64,000 nucleotides of DNA from Rhabdophis nuchalis (lineage: Eukaryota > Chordata > Lepidosauria > Squamata > Natricidae), in assembly GCA_039707465.1 (NCBI GenBank), contig CM077644.1:80646875-80710874 (forward strand), written 5' to 3'. A program made the translations under genes and the position numbers. Positions within the stretch are counted from its first letter, which is position 1. Each line of letters starts with the position of its first letter. Below, in pieces: positions 39,855-52,300 of the stretch. Below the pieces are notes generated by a model. The model saw nothing but the letters and a program-made list of their open reading frames with translations, ran no database searches and had not been told where the DNA came from.

Positions 39855-40301
39855 CCACGATGGCAATCCTATGGCACCCGTGCCACAGGTGGCACGCAGA
39901 GCCATTTCTGAGGGCCCGCAAGATGTTGCCCTGTCAGCTCCAGCACGCATGAACATGCTGGCCAGCTGATTTTCGGCCTTGATTTTCAGTAGTTTTTTGT
40001 CCTCAGGTTTCAGGAAAGCCTCCAGAGAGCGAAAAATGGACTTACCGGGCCCACCGGAAGTTGGAAAATAGGCTGTTTCCGGCCTCTAGAGGGCCTCTAG
40101 GAGGAGAGCGTTTTCACCCTCCCCAGGCTCCAAGAAAGTTGTGTCTGTATGTGCCAGGCAGCAGGGCAGGGTGTCACACACGCATGCACAGAGAGCATGG
40201 CATGGGGGGGATTAAATTATGGTGGTGGGCACCCAAGTGCGTGCAATATTGCGCAAGTGCATGCATTTGGCACCCGAGGCAAAAAAGGTTTGCCATCACT
40301 G
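39855..40301 (-). mobile_element. hAT element with perfect 8-bp duplication
   Basis: Same family and orientation as 4810-5177. The ends are CCACGATGGCAATCC and GGTTTGCCATCACTG, flanked on both sides by TCCTAGTG (39,847-39,854 and 40,302-40,309). It is about 80 bases longer than the 4.8-kb copy. No transposase; the 117-codon frame at 40,061-40,414 is incidental. Confidence 0.93.
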
Positions 40302-40309
40302 TCCTAGTG

Positions 40310-42402
40310 GTTCTCTTACACCTTCAACCTGAAGACGTCTCCTCTGACATTTATTATTTTTTGGTTATTCAGGATTTGTCTGTACTCCATCCCCATGTGG
40401 CATTATATAGCTGACATCAAATTGCTTGAAAAGATGCTCTGGGTTGATATTAAAACTATGGGGTGCATTACAAGTCTTTGAAAGCAAAAAAATAATAATT
40501 GTCATGGGTTATCATTTGCATTCTTGGGACAGCCTTTTATCAGGAACTTTGGAATTAAATGGAGATAAGTGAGCAGCAACAGGGAATCCTGATGGAACAA
40601 CCTTGCCTGCCATAATAACTGGAATACGCTGCTAATTGGGATAGTCTGCTATTTATCTCTAACAGTAATAAAGGATGTCCTCCTGGCCCCCGTGCCATCT
40701 GGAAGGGAAACGTGTGCATCAGCAAAATGAGCATCTGCAAGTTAACAGGGGAAATGTTGTATGTGCCATGACATGATCAACAGATGTCAGACCAGGATTG
40801 TGAAGACTAGAGCTCCCCATCATTTCCTTTTCTTGTGTACACCCTGGTGAGGGTGGGGAAAAACAAATGAAAGCTTTCAACCTGACAATTGAAGTTTGGC
40901 TTGGTTTTGTTTGCCTCTCCCTCTCTGTGTCTCTCTGGCATTCTGCCTTGATCTTCTTTCCAAACCATGACTGCAGTTGAATATGCCTAGTAGCTTGGAA
41001 GGGAAGTGGTGTGGTAGGTGAGCATTTTTCCTATTCCCCACTCTAATTGGTATGTAATGCATTAAAAATACTGCTTGTGTGAGTAACATCAGGGGATTTA
41101 AGCTGCCTTCCCACCACCTCTGGGAATGCCTTGAGCTTAGCGTTGGGCAAGAGTTTTGCTTGGTTTACCATGATAGAAATTCTAATTAAACCCACAATTG
41201 TTGTGATCAAAAGGAGCAACTGGGTTCCGATTTGTGTTTGTGCGCACACATCAAAACAGACAAGATGGCAGTTGTGGCAGCACAATCTGTGTCCCGTCCC
41301 TTTATTTTTATTACTGTCAAGCCACAAGGCAAAAGAAAGATTAAGGACTTTGATCATATTGTGGTAGCCACCAACTTGCCTGTTTCTGCATAGGCACAAA
41401 GAGCAATGCGGACATTACTAATCAGAAGAAAAAGTTCACAAATTCAAATAGGAGACCAAGTGACAAGCTCTACACCTGATGGCAGCCATTATGCTCTGTA
41501 TGTTTGAATATCCAGAATATCTTTTATTCTGGATTTGAAACAGTTTACTCAGAAATGCAGGTAATAAAAACCAGTTTCCCAAATCTTTGATAAAGCAGCT
41601 GCTATTGGTCTTTGATGGCATATCTTTAGGACATTCCTTTGATGTTGTCTAGAGTGGTGACAATTGACAATATTCCTGCCATTCTGTGTTCCTTCTCTAC
41701 TTCTTGTACCTTTGATTGCAGTTGTTGTAATGCGTGCTGAAGGTGTCAAGATAATCATAGGACAAAACCGCTTGGATTTACTCATTCTGGTTTGTCAAAA
41801 AGGAGAAAATACCAAAGCTCCTTGGTGGCTGTATGGAAAGGAAAGAGAATATGGGGAATATATATGTGGAGAAGGTATAGGAATAGTGATGCGTTATAGT
41901 GGAATGAATTTTAAGGAGATGTGGAATCAGTAACAAAACCAAGAGATCTTAATTGATGTCAGATAGCATCTATCACAGCCTTGGACGTAGTGGCAAAACA
42001 CACACATTACTGGCAAAACACACACATTTTGTGGGCAGCTTCATTGGACATGTCTATATCTCACCTTCAAGCGTTTTTTTTTTAAGGCAGATTTCTGGTA
42101 GTCTATTATCCAGCCTCTTATACCATCACAGCCAATTGAAGTCCCCATATAAGCAAGAAACAATGTAGAGAGTCAGACCTGGACCATACACTGACTATTT
42201 GGATCACTGTGATGATAGCGTTGTTGCAACAATCAGTCTTTTGGTTATCAGTGATGTTGAGAGGGCTCCAGACAACTAATAGTACCCATTCCGATAATCC
42301 CTGTGCTTCTCCTCCTATGCATGTCGGAGATCCAATTCCAATGGCAGTGACTCCTTGCATTTTATGGCCTATTAACCACAGGGGATCAGCAGTGTGTAGA
42401 TC
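40310..42402. other. unique non-coding sequence
   Basis: About 2.1 kb with no recognised repeat family or gene. Frames of 61-118 codons show no recognised motif. Confidence 0.45.
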
Positions 42403-42511
42403 AGGGGTGTGCAACCTTGGCAACTTGAAGACTGGTGGAATTAACCTCCCAGAATTCTGCAGTTGAATTGAAGTCCAAAAGTCTTAAAGTTGGCAAGGTT
42501 GAATGCCCTTG
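42403..42511. mobile_element. hAT MITE
   Basis: Runs from CAGGGGTGTGCAACCTTGG to AAGGTTGAATGCCCTTG, with inverted arms (CAACTTGAAGACTGGTGG against CCAAAAGTCTTAAAGTTGG). Flanks GTGTAGAT and ATTTAGAT match at 6 of 8. Confidence 0.8.
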
Positions 42512-43447
42512 ATTTAGATAAAACAGTAAGATACTCTGGGTCAAGATATCCCATCCCATATGGTATATCACTGCTGTTTGCCTAAGAGATTGCTTAGGTG
42601 AGACCACTTCTTTCTTCACATGGGCACATGTTCTTGGACTTTCCTGCTGACAGGATGTCAATTAGCCATGCCTGTAATGTATTTTCTGCAAATAAATCTG
42701 CTTTTCTGTGATGTTTATTAAGCCTATATCAAAGTCATTACTCAGATTATATTGCCTGTCCCAGGAATGTTTGCACCAAGAGAAAAGAGATTCAGCTTCT
42801 AGCAATTCACACCTTAAAAAAGCTACCTGCTTTAAAGCTCCCATCTCACTGCCATGTTGCACACTTTTCTAATTCATATGACATGTTATGGTTTGAGATG
42901 AGCGCATAACAGTAGGGATAAGCAATTAGTTTTGAGTGGCTTGCTGGCTAGTTGTAAGTGAGGACTTTAAAACCAGAGTAGTTTGCTGGCTATCTAAAGT
43001 GTCTTAAGGACTCTCCAAGCAGAATTACGGTCTCTCCAATGAGGCCAGTATGATGGGATTTTGGGGAGAGGAAGTCAGAGGTTCTATTTTTATTTCTTCT
43101 TTTTAAGATGAATCTTGGAAGGGAGCCTGCAGAAAAGAAAGATTTGGAGAAAAGAGATTTCACGCCACTAGGCCTAAGAACTTAGGACCAATGCCTAAAA
43201 ACTGCAGAGAAAACTAGGCTCAGTGTAATAAAGTTGGCATGGAATATTTTCTTAGCCACATGAGGAATTATTTCCTTCTCTAAGTGAAGATTGTGAATAG
43301 TTTACATCTCCATATTTTGTCTGTCTTTCTCTGCTCAGATTGTTTACAGACTGAGTGCTCATTTTGGCAAGCAGGTCTCAGTGTCAGGTTCATATATATT
43401 GCAATTAAATTATCCTTGAAATTTAATTGCTTTTACTAACAATAATC
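42512..43447. other. unique non-coding sequence
   Basis: Nothing recognised. Confidence 0.4.
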
Positions 43448-43518
43448 CTACCTTCCTTCCTTCCTTCCTTCCTTCCTTCCTTCCTTCCTTCCTTCCTTCC
43501 TTCCTTCCTTCCTTCCTT
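43448..43518. repeat. (CCTT)n microsatellite
   Basis: About 70 bases of uninterrupted CCTT. Confidence 0.97.
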
Positions 43519-43566
43519 GTAAGCTAGCATCATAGACAATGAAGCAATTAATATTAGTTAAACACT

Positions 43567-43901
43567 AAAGGTAAAGGCAAAGGTTCCCCTCGCACATATG
43601 TGCTAGACATTCCCGTCTCTAGGAGATGGTGCTCATCTCCGTTTCAAAGCCAAAGAGCCAGTGCTGTACGAAGACATCTCCGTGATCATGTGGCCGTCAT
43701 GACTAAATGCCGAAGGCGCATGGAGTTCTGTTACCTTCCCACCAAAGCGATCCCTATTTTTCTATCTGCATTTTTACGTGCCTTTGAACTGCTAAGTTGG
43801 CAGAAGCTGGGACAAGCTCATTCAGTTAGGCGGCACTAGGGATTTGAACCACTGAACTGCTGACCTTCTGATCGACAAGCTCCCTGAGCCACCGCATCCC
43901 T
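43567..43901 (-). mobile_element. tRNA-derived SINE with target duplication
   Basis: Minus-strand copy of the SINE at 25,965-26,305. On the plus strand it runs from the tail AAGGTAAAGGCAAAGGTTCC, through box B (GGATTTGAACCACTGAACTG), to GAGCCACCGCATCCCT. AGTTAAACACT (43,556-43,566) and AGTTAAAGACT (43,902-43,912) form an 11-bp duplication with one mismatch. Confidence 0.92.
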
Positions 43902-43912
43902 AGTTAAAGACT

Positions 43913-45336
43913 ACTCTACTACTATTACCAAACCACTTGGATCTGGTCATCCTGATAAAAAGGAGAAAAGCAAGACAACTGTTTAAAAGCTTATACCTGG
44001 GGAGGGGAGATTGCCTATCCTGTCTCATCCAGATTCCAGGTGAAGGAAGCATCTCCCTGGTCCAGAAGTAGAAGAAGTTCAACGGGGGCTGGAAGACATG
44101 TGTCAGTATTGATGAAAGATAGTCCCAATTGTCCTTCCTGCTACAGTGATATTTTTTCACTTCACTTTTCACAGCCAGGCACATATGGTGGTCATCCAAG
44201 GTCTACATTACCTTCCACACATTTTCTTGTTTGTGTCTGTTCTGCCCAGTAACATAACTTCCTTTGTTCCTTTGCTTTCCACTTAGCTATTGCACTGGCA
44301 AACCATCCTTCAGTGCTTTCTTTTACCTCAAGCCCTGCACTAATGAGCACCCAACAAAAGAAGCTTGGAGAGAAAGGAAGCTTTGATGGAAGGCATGCTT
44401 CGGGTTGCAAAGAAGGAGTATATGAGGTGTGTGAGAGAGAACAATAGATCCATTCAGGGGTAGGAGCAAACAACACATGACAGTGATGGCAAAGTTACAC
44501 TAAGTGTGGTTTTTAGCAAGAAAGTGAGACGGCAGGAGAAGAAAAAGCATTGTTCAGAAATGTTATGAGAGCCACAGTGATGTTCTTCAGTCTGCAATTG
44601 AGACTTTTAATGTAATAGCTCAGTCCCAGTTGGTGGAAATATAACGTTGGCAGAAATGTAGGCTAAGGAAGAGGCAATGGGAAAGCAGGTGTTGGTTTCT
44701 CATAGCCAGTTGCCAAATTCAACTGGCTGGATGGGCAGACAGAGCACTCATCTAGTGTCCCATTCCAGTTACTGTTCATCTATTTTTCTGAAACTCCTAT
44801 TTCAGATTAACATGGTGCTGTGTACGATCTTTCTCATGCTCCTTTCTTTCATGCTGCATTTCACACAAAACTGGTTTCATCAGCAAACGAGGATTTCATG
44901 CCTCACACATAAGGTGTTAGAAATACACCCGTGTTGTCCTTGGGCATTGACTGCATGCTTTATAAGTGGCTGTCTTGCAAGTACAGAAGAAGAGTCCCAG
45001 CAAAATAGAAGTCGCTTCTCTAAAAGGAAAAAAAAAATGAACAAAAAAGATTTGCACAGGTTGCCACTATAATTTTGTCCTTAACGCCACCTCCCCAAAT
45101 CAGGGTAATCAGCGGATACTGTTAAAAGATGTTTAGGATGCAATCATTGTTTTAAATGACACGCTAGCGATGATTCTGCAGGCCTTTTTTTATCTTAGGA
45201 CAAACATGTGTTTGCTCTGCTCATTAGCACACTTCATCTTCTATCCTCTCATTTTTATAATTGATTTATATTACTATTGCAGCTGACCCATTTTAAATGA
45301 CAGAGCCGTAAAAGCATGATAGCTTGCCTTGATAAG

Positions 45337-45378
<42 letters not shown>

Positions 45379-46441
45379 CGTTAAACCAACTAGCTGGAGA
45401 CTAGTAGGGTCTGAATGCATCTTTTAGAGAAAAAGGTAACCTTGAAAAAAATCGAATCCTTCAAGATGTGATGGGCAGTTAAAGAGTCAAACATGCTCTT
45501 TAAAAGCTCACATTTTCAATGACAATGCTCTCATCCACTCCTATACACCGAGAGATGAATACATCATTTTTTCCCCACTTGCAGCCAATCCATGCTGTTT
45601 GGCTCCACTCTACCTCGTATCTTCTCAGCATCTGAACGATCTATAAATCCTCTGCCTTGACTGGAACATATTCTATAGGCCTCCTGTGCTTAATACATAT
45701 TCTGGCTTGGATGCGCTAAGTCTGTGCCACTCAGCAACTCTCTTGGAACAGAGGCTGCTCTGCATAACTGGCTTAATGAAATTGCCATCCTCGCGTACTG
45801 CTCTCCATGCCAAACGTTGTGCATGATCCTATTTGAAATGGCAGTTCTGATTTGCTTGCCTATCGTCATTTCGGAATTTATTTGGCATTCAGTGGGATGT
45901 TTCTAAGCTGTCTCTCAAGGGGACTGGACCCTTAGCTGTGATTCTTCTGAAAGACAGCCTATGGCCCCTATAAATTCCACTTCTACAAAGCCCCTCTTTT
46001 GGGAGAAGGTAACTATTTATCCATCAGGTGCTTACAGCCTACACAAGCAATTCAGCTCTCTGGCCCCAACTGCCAGTGCCCAGGGATTTCTGAGCAAAAG
46101 GTAGGAAGTGAGGCAGAGCATGCCTCCAATATTTCACAAATCAAATGGGGATTTTATTTATTTAATTAATTTTATTTGCCAATAAGTACAAGGAAACAAG
46201 TATGAAAAACACCTGAAAAAAACGGCACCAATAAATGGATAAAATAAGCAAAACATAGCCATAAACACATCAAAAGAATACATATAAATGGGACAGTAGG
46301 ACAGGGACGGTAGGCACACTGGTGCACTTATGCACCCCCCCCCCCTTAGGGACCTCTAAAGAAATGTGCAAGGTCCACAGTCCTTTTCTGTAGTTTGGCA
46401 CCAACAGTGAAATTTTTCCTTTGCAAACGCTGATTCTATGT
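43913..46441. other. mostly unclassified; (AAC)n and a possible repeat inside
   Basis: An (AAC)n microsatellite lies at 45,341-45,380. From 46,145 to 46,420 a stretch (TTTATTTGCCAATAAGTACA, GGCACACTGGTGCACTTATG) looks like an antisense retroelement tail, but I cannot name the family. No exon is supported. Confidence 0.4.
45341..45380. repeat. (AAC)n microsatellite
   Basis: Uninterrupted AAC units. Confidence 0.97.
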
Positions 46442-47199
46442 CAGCGGTCACCAACTGATCCGTGAGAAAATGTTGGTGGTCCGCAGAAAAATTATTTGCA
46501 TTTTTTATATTGCACTAAATCAGTGTCCTCAAACTATGGCGCATGGGCCAAATACATGCAATGAATGCTTATGTTTCTGCAGAGAGTCTCCCCCTTCTTG
46601 TGTGGGTTGGAGGGGGGAAGAAATTCTGACGTGGGGCCTGCTTCAGACTTCTGGTGCGGGACTTTGGGTCAAGGCTAGAGGAAAACACCACTGGTGGCAA
46701 AGAGCTGGAGGGCCTTGTTCCAGTGGGACTGTATCATGGTCTGGAACTGGCTGACCACCTCAGCCCGCTCTAGGCACCAGTACCTGGACTTACACTCCCG
46801 CAGGTCTTCCCTCTGCTTGGAAAGCCTATGCTCTTAGTCATCAGTGAGTTGCTTCTGTTGAGCTTCCTTCTCAGTCAGATTCAATTTGAACTGAGCCAGC
46901 TGTTTTGCCTACTCTTTCTCATGGTGGCTGCTTAGCTCCAACTACTGCTTCCTATTGGGGCCCTAAAGAGCCTGGATGGGCAGGCAAAGAGTGAGTGGAA
47001 GGAGAGGGATGAGTAGAGGCCAGCGAGGTGCCTCTCGATGTGAGTGACATCAAGTTGGCCACACCCACCCAGTCACTTGATCAGCTAGCCACGTCCACCA
47101 GCCAATCATTAGGCAGATCATATTAGTGGCCCATGGGATTTTAAATTATGAATTTAGTGGTCCCTGAGGTCCAAAAGGTTGGGGACCCCTGGTCTATGT
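46442..47199 (-). mobile_element. hAT element containing captured coding sequence
   Basis: The left end CAGCGGTCACCAACT and right end AGGTTGGGGACCCCTG form hAT-type inverted termini. Flanks TTCTATGT (46,434-46,441) and GTCTATGT (47,200-47,207) match at 7 of 8. A second hAT-type start (CAGTGTCCTCAAACTATGG) lies at about 46,521, so two elements may be nested. The interior holds a decayed coiled-coil coding stretch on the minus strand (see the next entry). No transposase was recognised. Confidence 0.8.
46667..46965 (-). pseudogene. coiled-coil protein fragment inside the hAT
   Basis: One minus-strand frame runs about 95 codons with three internal stops. It shows charged, heptad-like sequence: AQFKLNLTEKEAQQKQLTDD, HRLSKQREDLRECKSRYW, then AEVVSQFQTMIQSHWNKALQ and a C-terminal LFATSGVFL before a stop. 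The composition (Glu, Gln, Lys, Leu, no low-complexity) is that of a genuine coiled-coil protein and unlike a transposase. Its stops show that this copy is dead. I do not recognise the parent gene. It may have been captured as cDNA or as a single exon; that is inference. Confidence 0.6.
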
Positions 47200-47207
47200 T
47201 ATATCAT

Positions 47208-47689
47208 TGTTGACTGTGCACCTATCCCAATATGGAATGCTTACCATATAGAGCTATTAAACTAAAGTATAGAAGAAGCTCTTGAAATCCCAGTGCATTT
47301 TCAGAGAATACATCTGCCCTGCCTATGTCAAATGAGAATTCACATTTTAACTAGTTAATGGATACTACCCTTCCAAATTAGACATTGAATAAACCAGTAC
47401 AGAATTTCTATACCATGAATAAAACAGAAGTACGTAATTCGCATTTTCAGCTGAATCAGAAAACAATGAGATACTGAATGATGCAGATGTAGGTGCCTTT
47501 CAGCAGTACAAGAGAACAATAGGAATATTCTGGTTTGCACATTATACCAGGCACATAATGGTATGTGTGAAGGCATTATTTTGTTTTTCTGTTTTGGTCG
47601 TGATGAAAATGCAAGCCACCCTTTAGGAGATATATATATGTGTGTGTTTTAGGTTTTTGAGCTGATCAAAAATCAGGGTGTTGTGGAAC

Positions 47690-47721
<32 letters not shown>

Positions 47722-48806
47722 GCACGCACGCACGCACGCACGCATGCATGCATGCATACATACATACACACATGCAATAATTCTCAAAGCTGCCTTTTCG
47801 CATTCAAACAGCATTACACATCATTAGCTTTTTCTTGCTCTTTCTTTTTTTCTTTTCCGGCGGTGTTTCCAAAATGAAAAACGAAACATTGCAGGGCATA
47901 TACATATTGTATGACGTCTTTAGTATTCCAGAGTGAGTTAGCAACAAACAACTAGTATGCCATATGCCCTTTAAAACTGAAAGGCCACCTGCCAACTCAT
48001 TCCCACTTTCCTCTTTTTGGGTTATCAGATGCATATAAATTAGTGTATTCCTGGGATAAGCCAGAAATACTCATGCTAGCTTCTCTTTCTCTCTCTCTCC
48101 CCCCTCCCTCCCTCGCTCCCTGAGAGAGGGAGGGGATCATTTCTGAAGAGTCTCAATGTAACTCCTATATTTTGATATCCTTATTCAAATTTAAAAGGTC
48201 AGTTTTAGATTTGAATGAGAATATCTGTAATTTTGCATAAAAATAAATCTTTTGTGTGAGTGCACGGCTGTCTGATGTGTGTCTGAAGAATTCACCAATA
48301 TGTGGATAGTTGTGCTCAAAGGACTATTCTATTTTACCATCTAGTTGTTCCAATAGCTAATTGCTGGAATTTAAGCTGCAAAATTATCCAAGGAAGAGAA
48401 AAATCTTTGAAAGGTGCTCATGTGTAAATGTGAAACATTTCAGCAGAGAGTAACTGCTATCTAATTAAGTCTTCCATTTCTTTCTCAAACAATCTGGATG
48501 GTGTTTAATTCTATTCAACCTCCTAATCATTTACATATGAACACAGCTTGTTTTTGTTCAGTAATGTGGACAGTTGAATTGGGCAAAGGTTTGAAGGAGC
48601 AGTTAACCACACACTTATGTCAGGGTGTAGAATTAAGTCAATTGACAGTAGGGGGAAAAAAATAAGAAATGGAATATTATACATTTTTTTCTTTTTCTTT
48701 TTTGCAAGGAATATAATTTCCTCATATGGGAGTCTGTGTGAATAAACGTTATTGTTTGTGTTAAAAACTTTTAAAAAGAGAAAATATAGTTTCCCGTTTC
48801 ACAAGC

Positions 48807-48808
<2 letters not shown>
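47208..48808. other. non-coding; CA-rich microsatellite inside
   Basis: Contains the compound repeat at 47,690-47,772. No gene recognised. Confidence 0.45.
47690..47772. repeat. (TA)n(CA)n(CGCA)n(TGCA)n(TACA)n compound microsatellite
   Basis: Successive CA, CGCA, TGCA and TACA tracts. It follows GGTGTTGTGGAACA, the same flank seen before the TA tract at 57.6 kb. Confidence 0.95.
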
Positions 48809-48874
<66 letters not shown>

Positions 48875-48998
48875 TCCTTCCTTCCTTCCTTCCTTTCTTC
48901 CTTCTTCCTTCCTTCCTTCCTTCCTTCCTTCCTTCTTTCTTTCTTTCTTTCTCTTCCTCCCTCCCTCCCTCCCTCCCTCCCTCCCTCCCTCCCTCCCT
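48809..48998. repeat. (CTTT)n(CCTT)n(CCCT)n tract, 190 bp
   Basis: A pure pyrimidine strand shifting from CTTT to CCTT, with a short return to CTTT, and ending in CCCT. The Lys/Glu/Arg frames on the other strand are artefacts. Confidence 0.97.
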
Positions 48999-49345
48999 TA
49001 AAATTACTTGAAATTGGACCCATTTTGTTGCCATTTTGGCCTTAGGATAATTCCAGAGATATTAGGAATTGTCCCTGATTCAGACACCAAAATAACCAAC
49101 ATGGAAATACCCTTTTCAAATGGAGTAGCTATTCCTTTGAAAAGCTCCATATGGCACATATTTGTGTTATCCCTGTTGTCCCAAAAGAATGTTTAAGCCA
49201 TTATGCTTAAACACATCATATTTATGGTCTTTTTATAGCAGCGGAGTTGATGGATACTGCATTCAATTAAAAATACTGCCTTCAATACTAAAATACCAAG
49301 GCTCGCCATACATCAAAGATGGCATAATGTACCAGGGTCCCCCCC

Positions 49346-49403
49346 TCCCTTCCTTCCTTCCTTCCTTCCTTCCTTCCTTCCTTCCTTCCTTCCTTCCTTC
49401 CTT
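49346..49403. repeat. (CCTT)n microsatellite
   Basis: Uninterrupted CCTT units after a C-rich start. Confidence 0.97.
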
Positions 49404-50028
49404 ATCGTTTCAGCAGTTGCTTTGTCAATATTCCCATCTAGAAGCACAGAGCTACAAATTTAGTGCAGCATTCCTACCTACCTTTCATCACTATATCAAC
49501 ATGATGAGTGCTATTCTGTAATTCTGCAGTGCATTTCATTCAGTATTTCAGAGTGCTTGACAAACATTAATAAATCAATAATGGAGTTCAAAGCTTCTTC
49601 CTTAATATAAATACTGGTGATATTTTTCTAGTTTTTCAGAGGTGACAATTATGTTGACAATCTAAGACCAAGTGAATTTGAGTAGGGGAGAACTGATTGG
49701 TTAAATCCTATAAAGTCTACTAGAAAACCCATCTTTTTCTAAGCTTAACTGTTGTTGCCAGGGACAGAAATTCATATTATCCAAGCCTTTAAAGAAGTTG
49801 AAAAATCCAAGGAGTAAAGTCATATTTTATCTGCAAACAGATTTTTCAGAATGTTATAGTCAAAATCTTGGAAGCTGCCCAGAGTTTGACATAAGATATA
49901 AATAAAATCTTTTCTCTTTTCAGATCTAATAACCAAATGAAACATCTAGATGCCCAGCCCCACAAATCTATCTCAGATGGGGAGGCGATAGATTTATTGA
50001 CTTAGAATAGAATAATATTTCATTGTAT
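49404..50028. other. unclassified non-coding sequence
   Basis: Nothing recognised. Confidence 0.4.
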
Positions 50029-50975
50029 TTAAGTATGACAATAAAGATTATACTTATAATAACTTTATTGTCACTGTGAATGTACACTAATTGGCATACA
50101 TTAAAATGACATTTTGTTGCATACAGCTCTCAAAGGGTCACCACTTCCAATGTATACTACATAAACATGACAAAATAAATAAATGTATAAATAAATAAAT
50201 CCAAATTGTGTATATATCCACACAATAATATATGACACAGAGAAACAACACAGTCTAGTTCAGATATATACATGTACATGGTGAGAAAAACAAATCTTGC
50301 AAGTTTACCAGATAGGGAGCAAAGTTGTTGCAGAATCTGGTAATCCTGCTAGAAATACTTTGAAACCTGCTCCTGGAGGGGAACAACAAAAACAGACAGT
50401 AAAGTGCATATGTGGAGTCTCTAACAATGCTTTGAGCTCTAAGCACATAGCGCTTATTAGCAATATCCTGAATAGCAGGAATTCCTATAATCTTATCAGT
50501 TGTCCTTACCACGCTCTGTATGGACTTTCTATCTGAGGCACTGCTGCCACCAAATCAAACAGTAATGCAGTTTGTTAAAACGCTCCCAATCATGCCTGTG
50601 GAAAAAGTGGTCAGGATACAAGGAGAAGGATGTGCTCTCGTCATCTGATGCAGGAAATGCAGACACTGGTTTGTACGCTTCACTAAGGATGACGTGTGGA
50701 GAGACCAGTTCAGATTGTTAGTTATCTGCACCCCCAGATATTTATTGCCATTGACAACCTCTACAGCTGCATCCTTGATACTGAGTGGAGTATAACTATG
50801 CCAGCTCTTTCTAAAATGTACAATGACCTCCGTGTTTTATTAACATTTAGAATCAGGTTACTTTTATTGCATCAGTCCATCAGAGTCTTCATTTCTTCCC
50901 TATAAGCATCCTCATTGTCGTCCTGGATAAGGCCTACCACTGTTGTGTCATCTGCACACTTCACAATATGATTCA

Positions 50976-51735
50976 TAGATCACATGACAGCCATGGCCAG
51001 GGGGGCCTTCTATCAGGTCCGCCTGATACGCCAGTTGCGCCCCTTTCTGGATCGTGATGCCTTATGCACGGTCACCCAAGCCCTCGTCACCTCCCATCTG
51101 GACTATTGTAATGCTCTCTACATAGGGCTTCCCATAAGGTGCACCCGGAGGCTCCAGTTAGTTCATAATGTGGCCGCGCCGGGGATTCTGGGAGCATCTA
51201 GATGCTCCCATGTTACACCTCTCCTGCGTGAGCTGCATTGGCTGCCTGTGGCTTTCCAGGTGCGCTTCAAGGTACTAGTGACCATCTTTAAAGTGCTCCA
51301 TGGCAAGGGACCTGGCTACCTGCAAGACCGCCTCCTGCTGCCAAATATCTCCCACCGACCAGTTCGCTCCCACAAAGAGGGCCTCCTTAGGGTGCCGTTG
51401 GCCAGACAATGCTGGCTGGCGACCCCCAGGGGGAGAGCCTTCTCTGTGACAGCTCCCGCCCTCTGGAATGACCTACCCTCTGGACTATGGACGATCTCGG
51501 ACCTACATCTCTTCCGTCGGGCCCTGAAGACGCATTTATTCTGTGCTGCCGGCCTGTCGTAGTTTTAAAGGGATTTTAAAGTAATTTTAGCATGGGATTT
51601 TAAATATGTAGGCCAAATTCATTTAATATTTTTAATATATTCTTTTAGATTTTGTATTTTAGTGTGGCTGTACACCACCCTGAGTCCCAAAAGGGAGAAG
51701 GGCGGTATACAAATCAAATAATAAAAAAATTAAAA
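50976..51735 (+). pseudogene. L2-clade LINE 3' end with open 192-codon frame
   Basis: The frame at 50,984-51,562 is the L2 C-terminal region: FYQVRLIRQLRPFLDRDALC, LDYCNALYIGLPIRCTRRLQ, TPLLRELHWLPVAFQVRF, RAFSVTAPALWNDLPSG and a final LKTHLFCAAGLS. The 3' UTR has CACCCTGAGTCCC and GGGCGGTATACAAATC, and the element ends in a short A-rich tail near 51,735. It is 5'-truncated, inserted in the Rex1-like LINE. The frame lacks the RT catalytic core, so it cannot act alone. Confidence 0.9.
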
Positions 51736-51991
51736 AATAGCAGATTTGGCACAGCAGTCATGGATCATCATTGGGAATAATAATGGACTCAGGACCCACA
51801 GTCCTGTAGGGAAAACGTACTCAAGGAGATGGAGTTGGAAACATTTTTTCCAACTCACAAAACTGGGGCCTGTCGATAAGGAAATCCAGTATTCAATTAC
51901 CTAAAGGAGTATTAAAACCTAATAGGCCCAGTTTGTTCACCAAATGTTGAGGAATGATTGTGTTGAACGCCAAACTAAAATCAATGAGTAT

Positions 51992-52300
51992 TTTCCGGTT
52001 CCGGCTCCTGCGGCGACGGGCGAGCCTAGCGCTCGCTCGCCGCTTTGTTTCTCTTTCTGCCCCCCCACGGGGGCGAGACTCCTCTTGTTTGAGGGTCTCC
52101 CGTAAAGCCGGCTCGTCGGGGGGCGCCCCCCCCCCACGGCGGTGGAGGAAGTGGCCCCCGGCGCGGCTTAGGTGAGGGAGAACATGCTGCGGGGGGTTCT
52201 CCCTTCGCCTAAGGAAGACGGCGCCATTCATAACAATGAAGAGGGTTAATCGGCTCAGTCGGAAGGCTTCCCGAGGCTTCAGCTGCGAGGGGAGAGTGAG
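51992..52300 (+). promoter_or_regulatory. CpG-rich 5' leader, likely internal promoter
   Basis: Far richer in CpG than anything else in the window (for example GCGGCGACGGGCGAG, CGGCGGTGG). GGCGCCATTC at about 52,219 includes a CCAT core like a YY1 site, which is common in L1 5' UTRs. Promoter activity is inferred from position and composition only. Confidence 0.5.

Noticed and set aside
48771..49045. Overlapping Lys/Glu/Arg-rich and Phe/Leu/Ser-rich frames
   Set aside because: Both are readings of the CTTT/CCTT/CCCT microsatellite.
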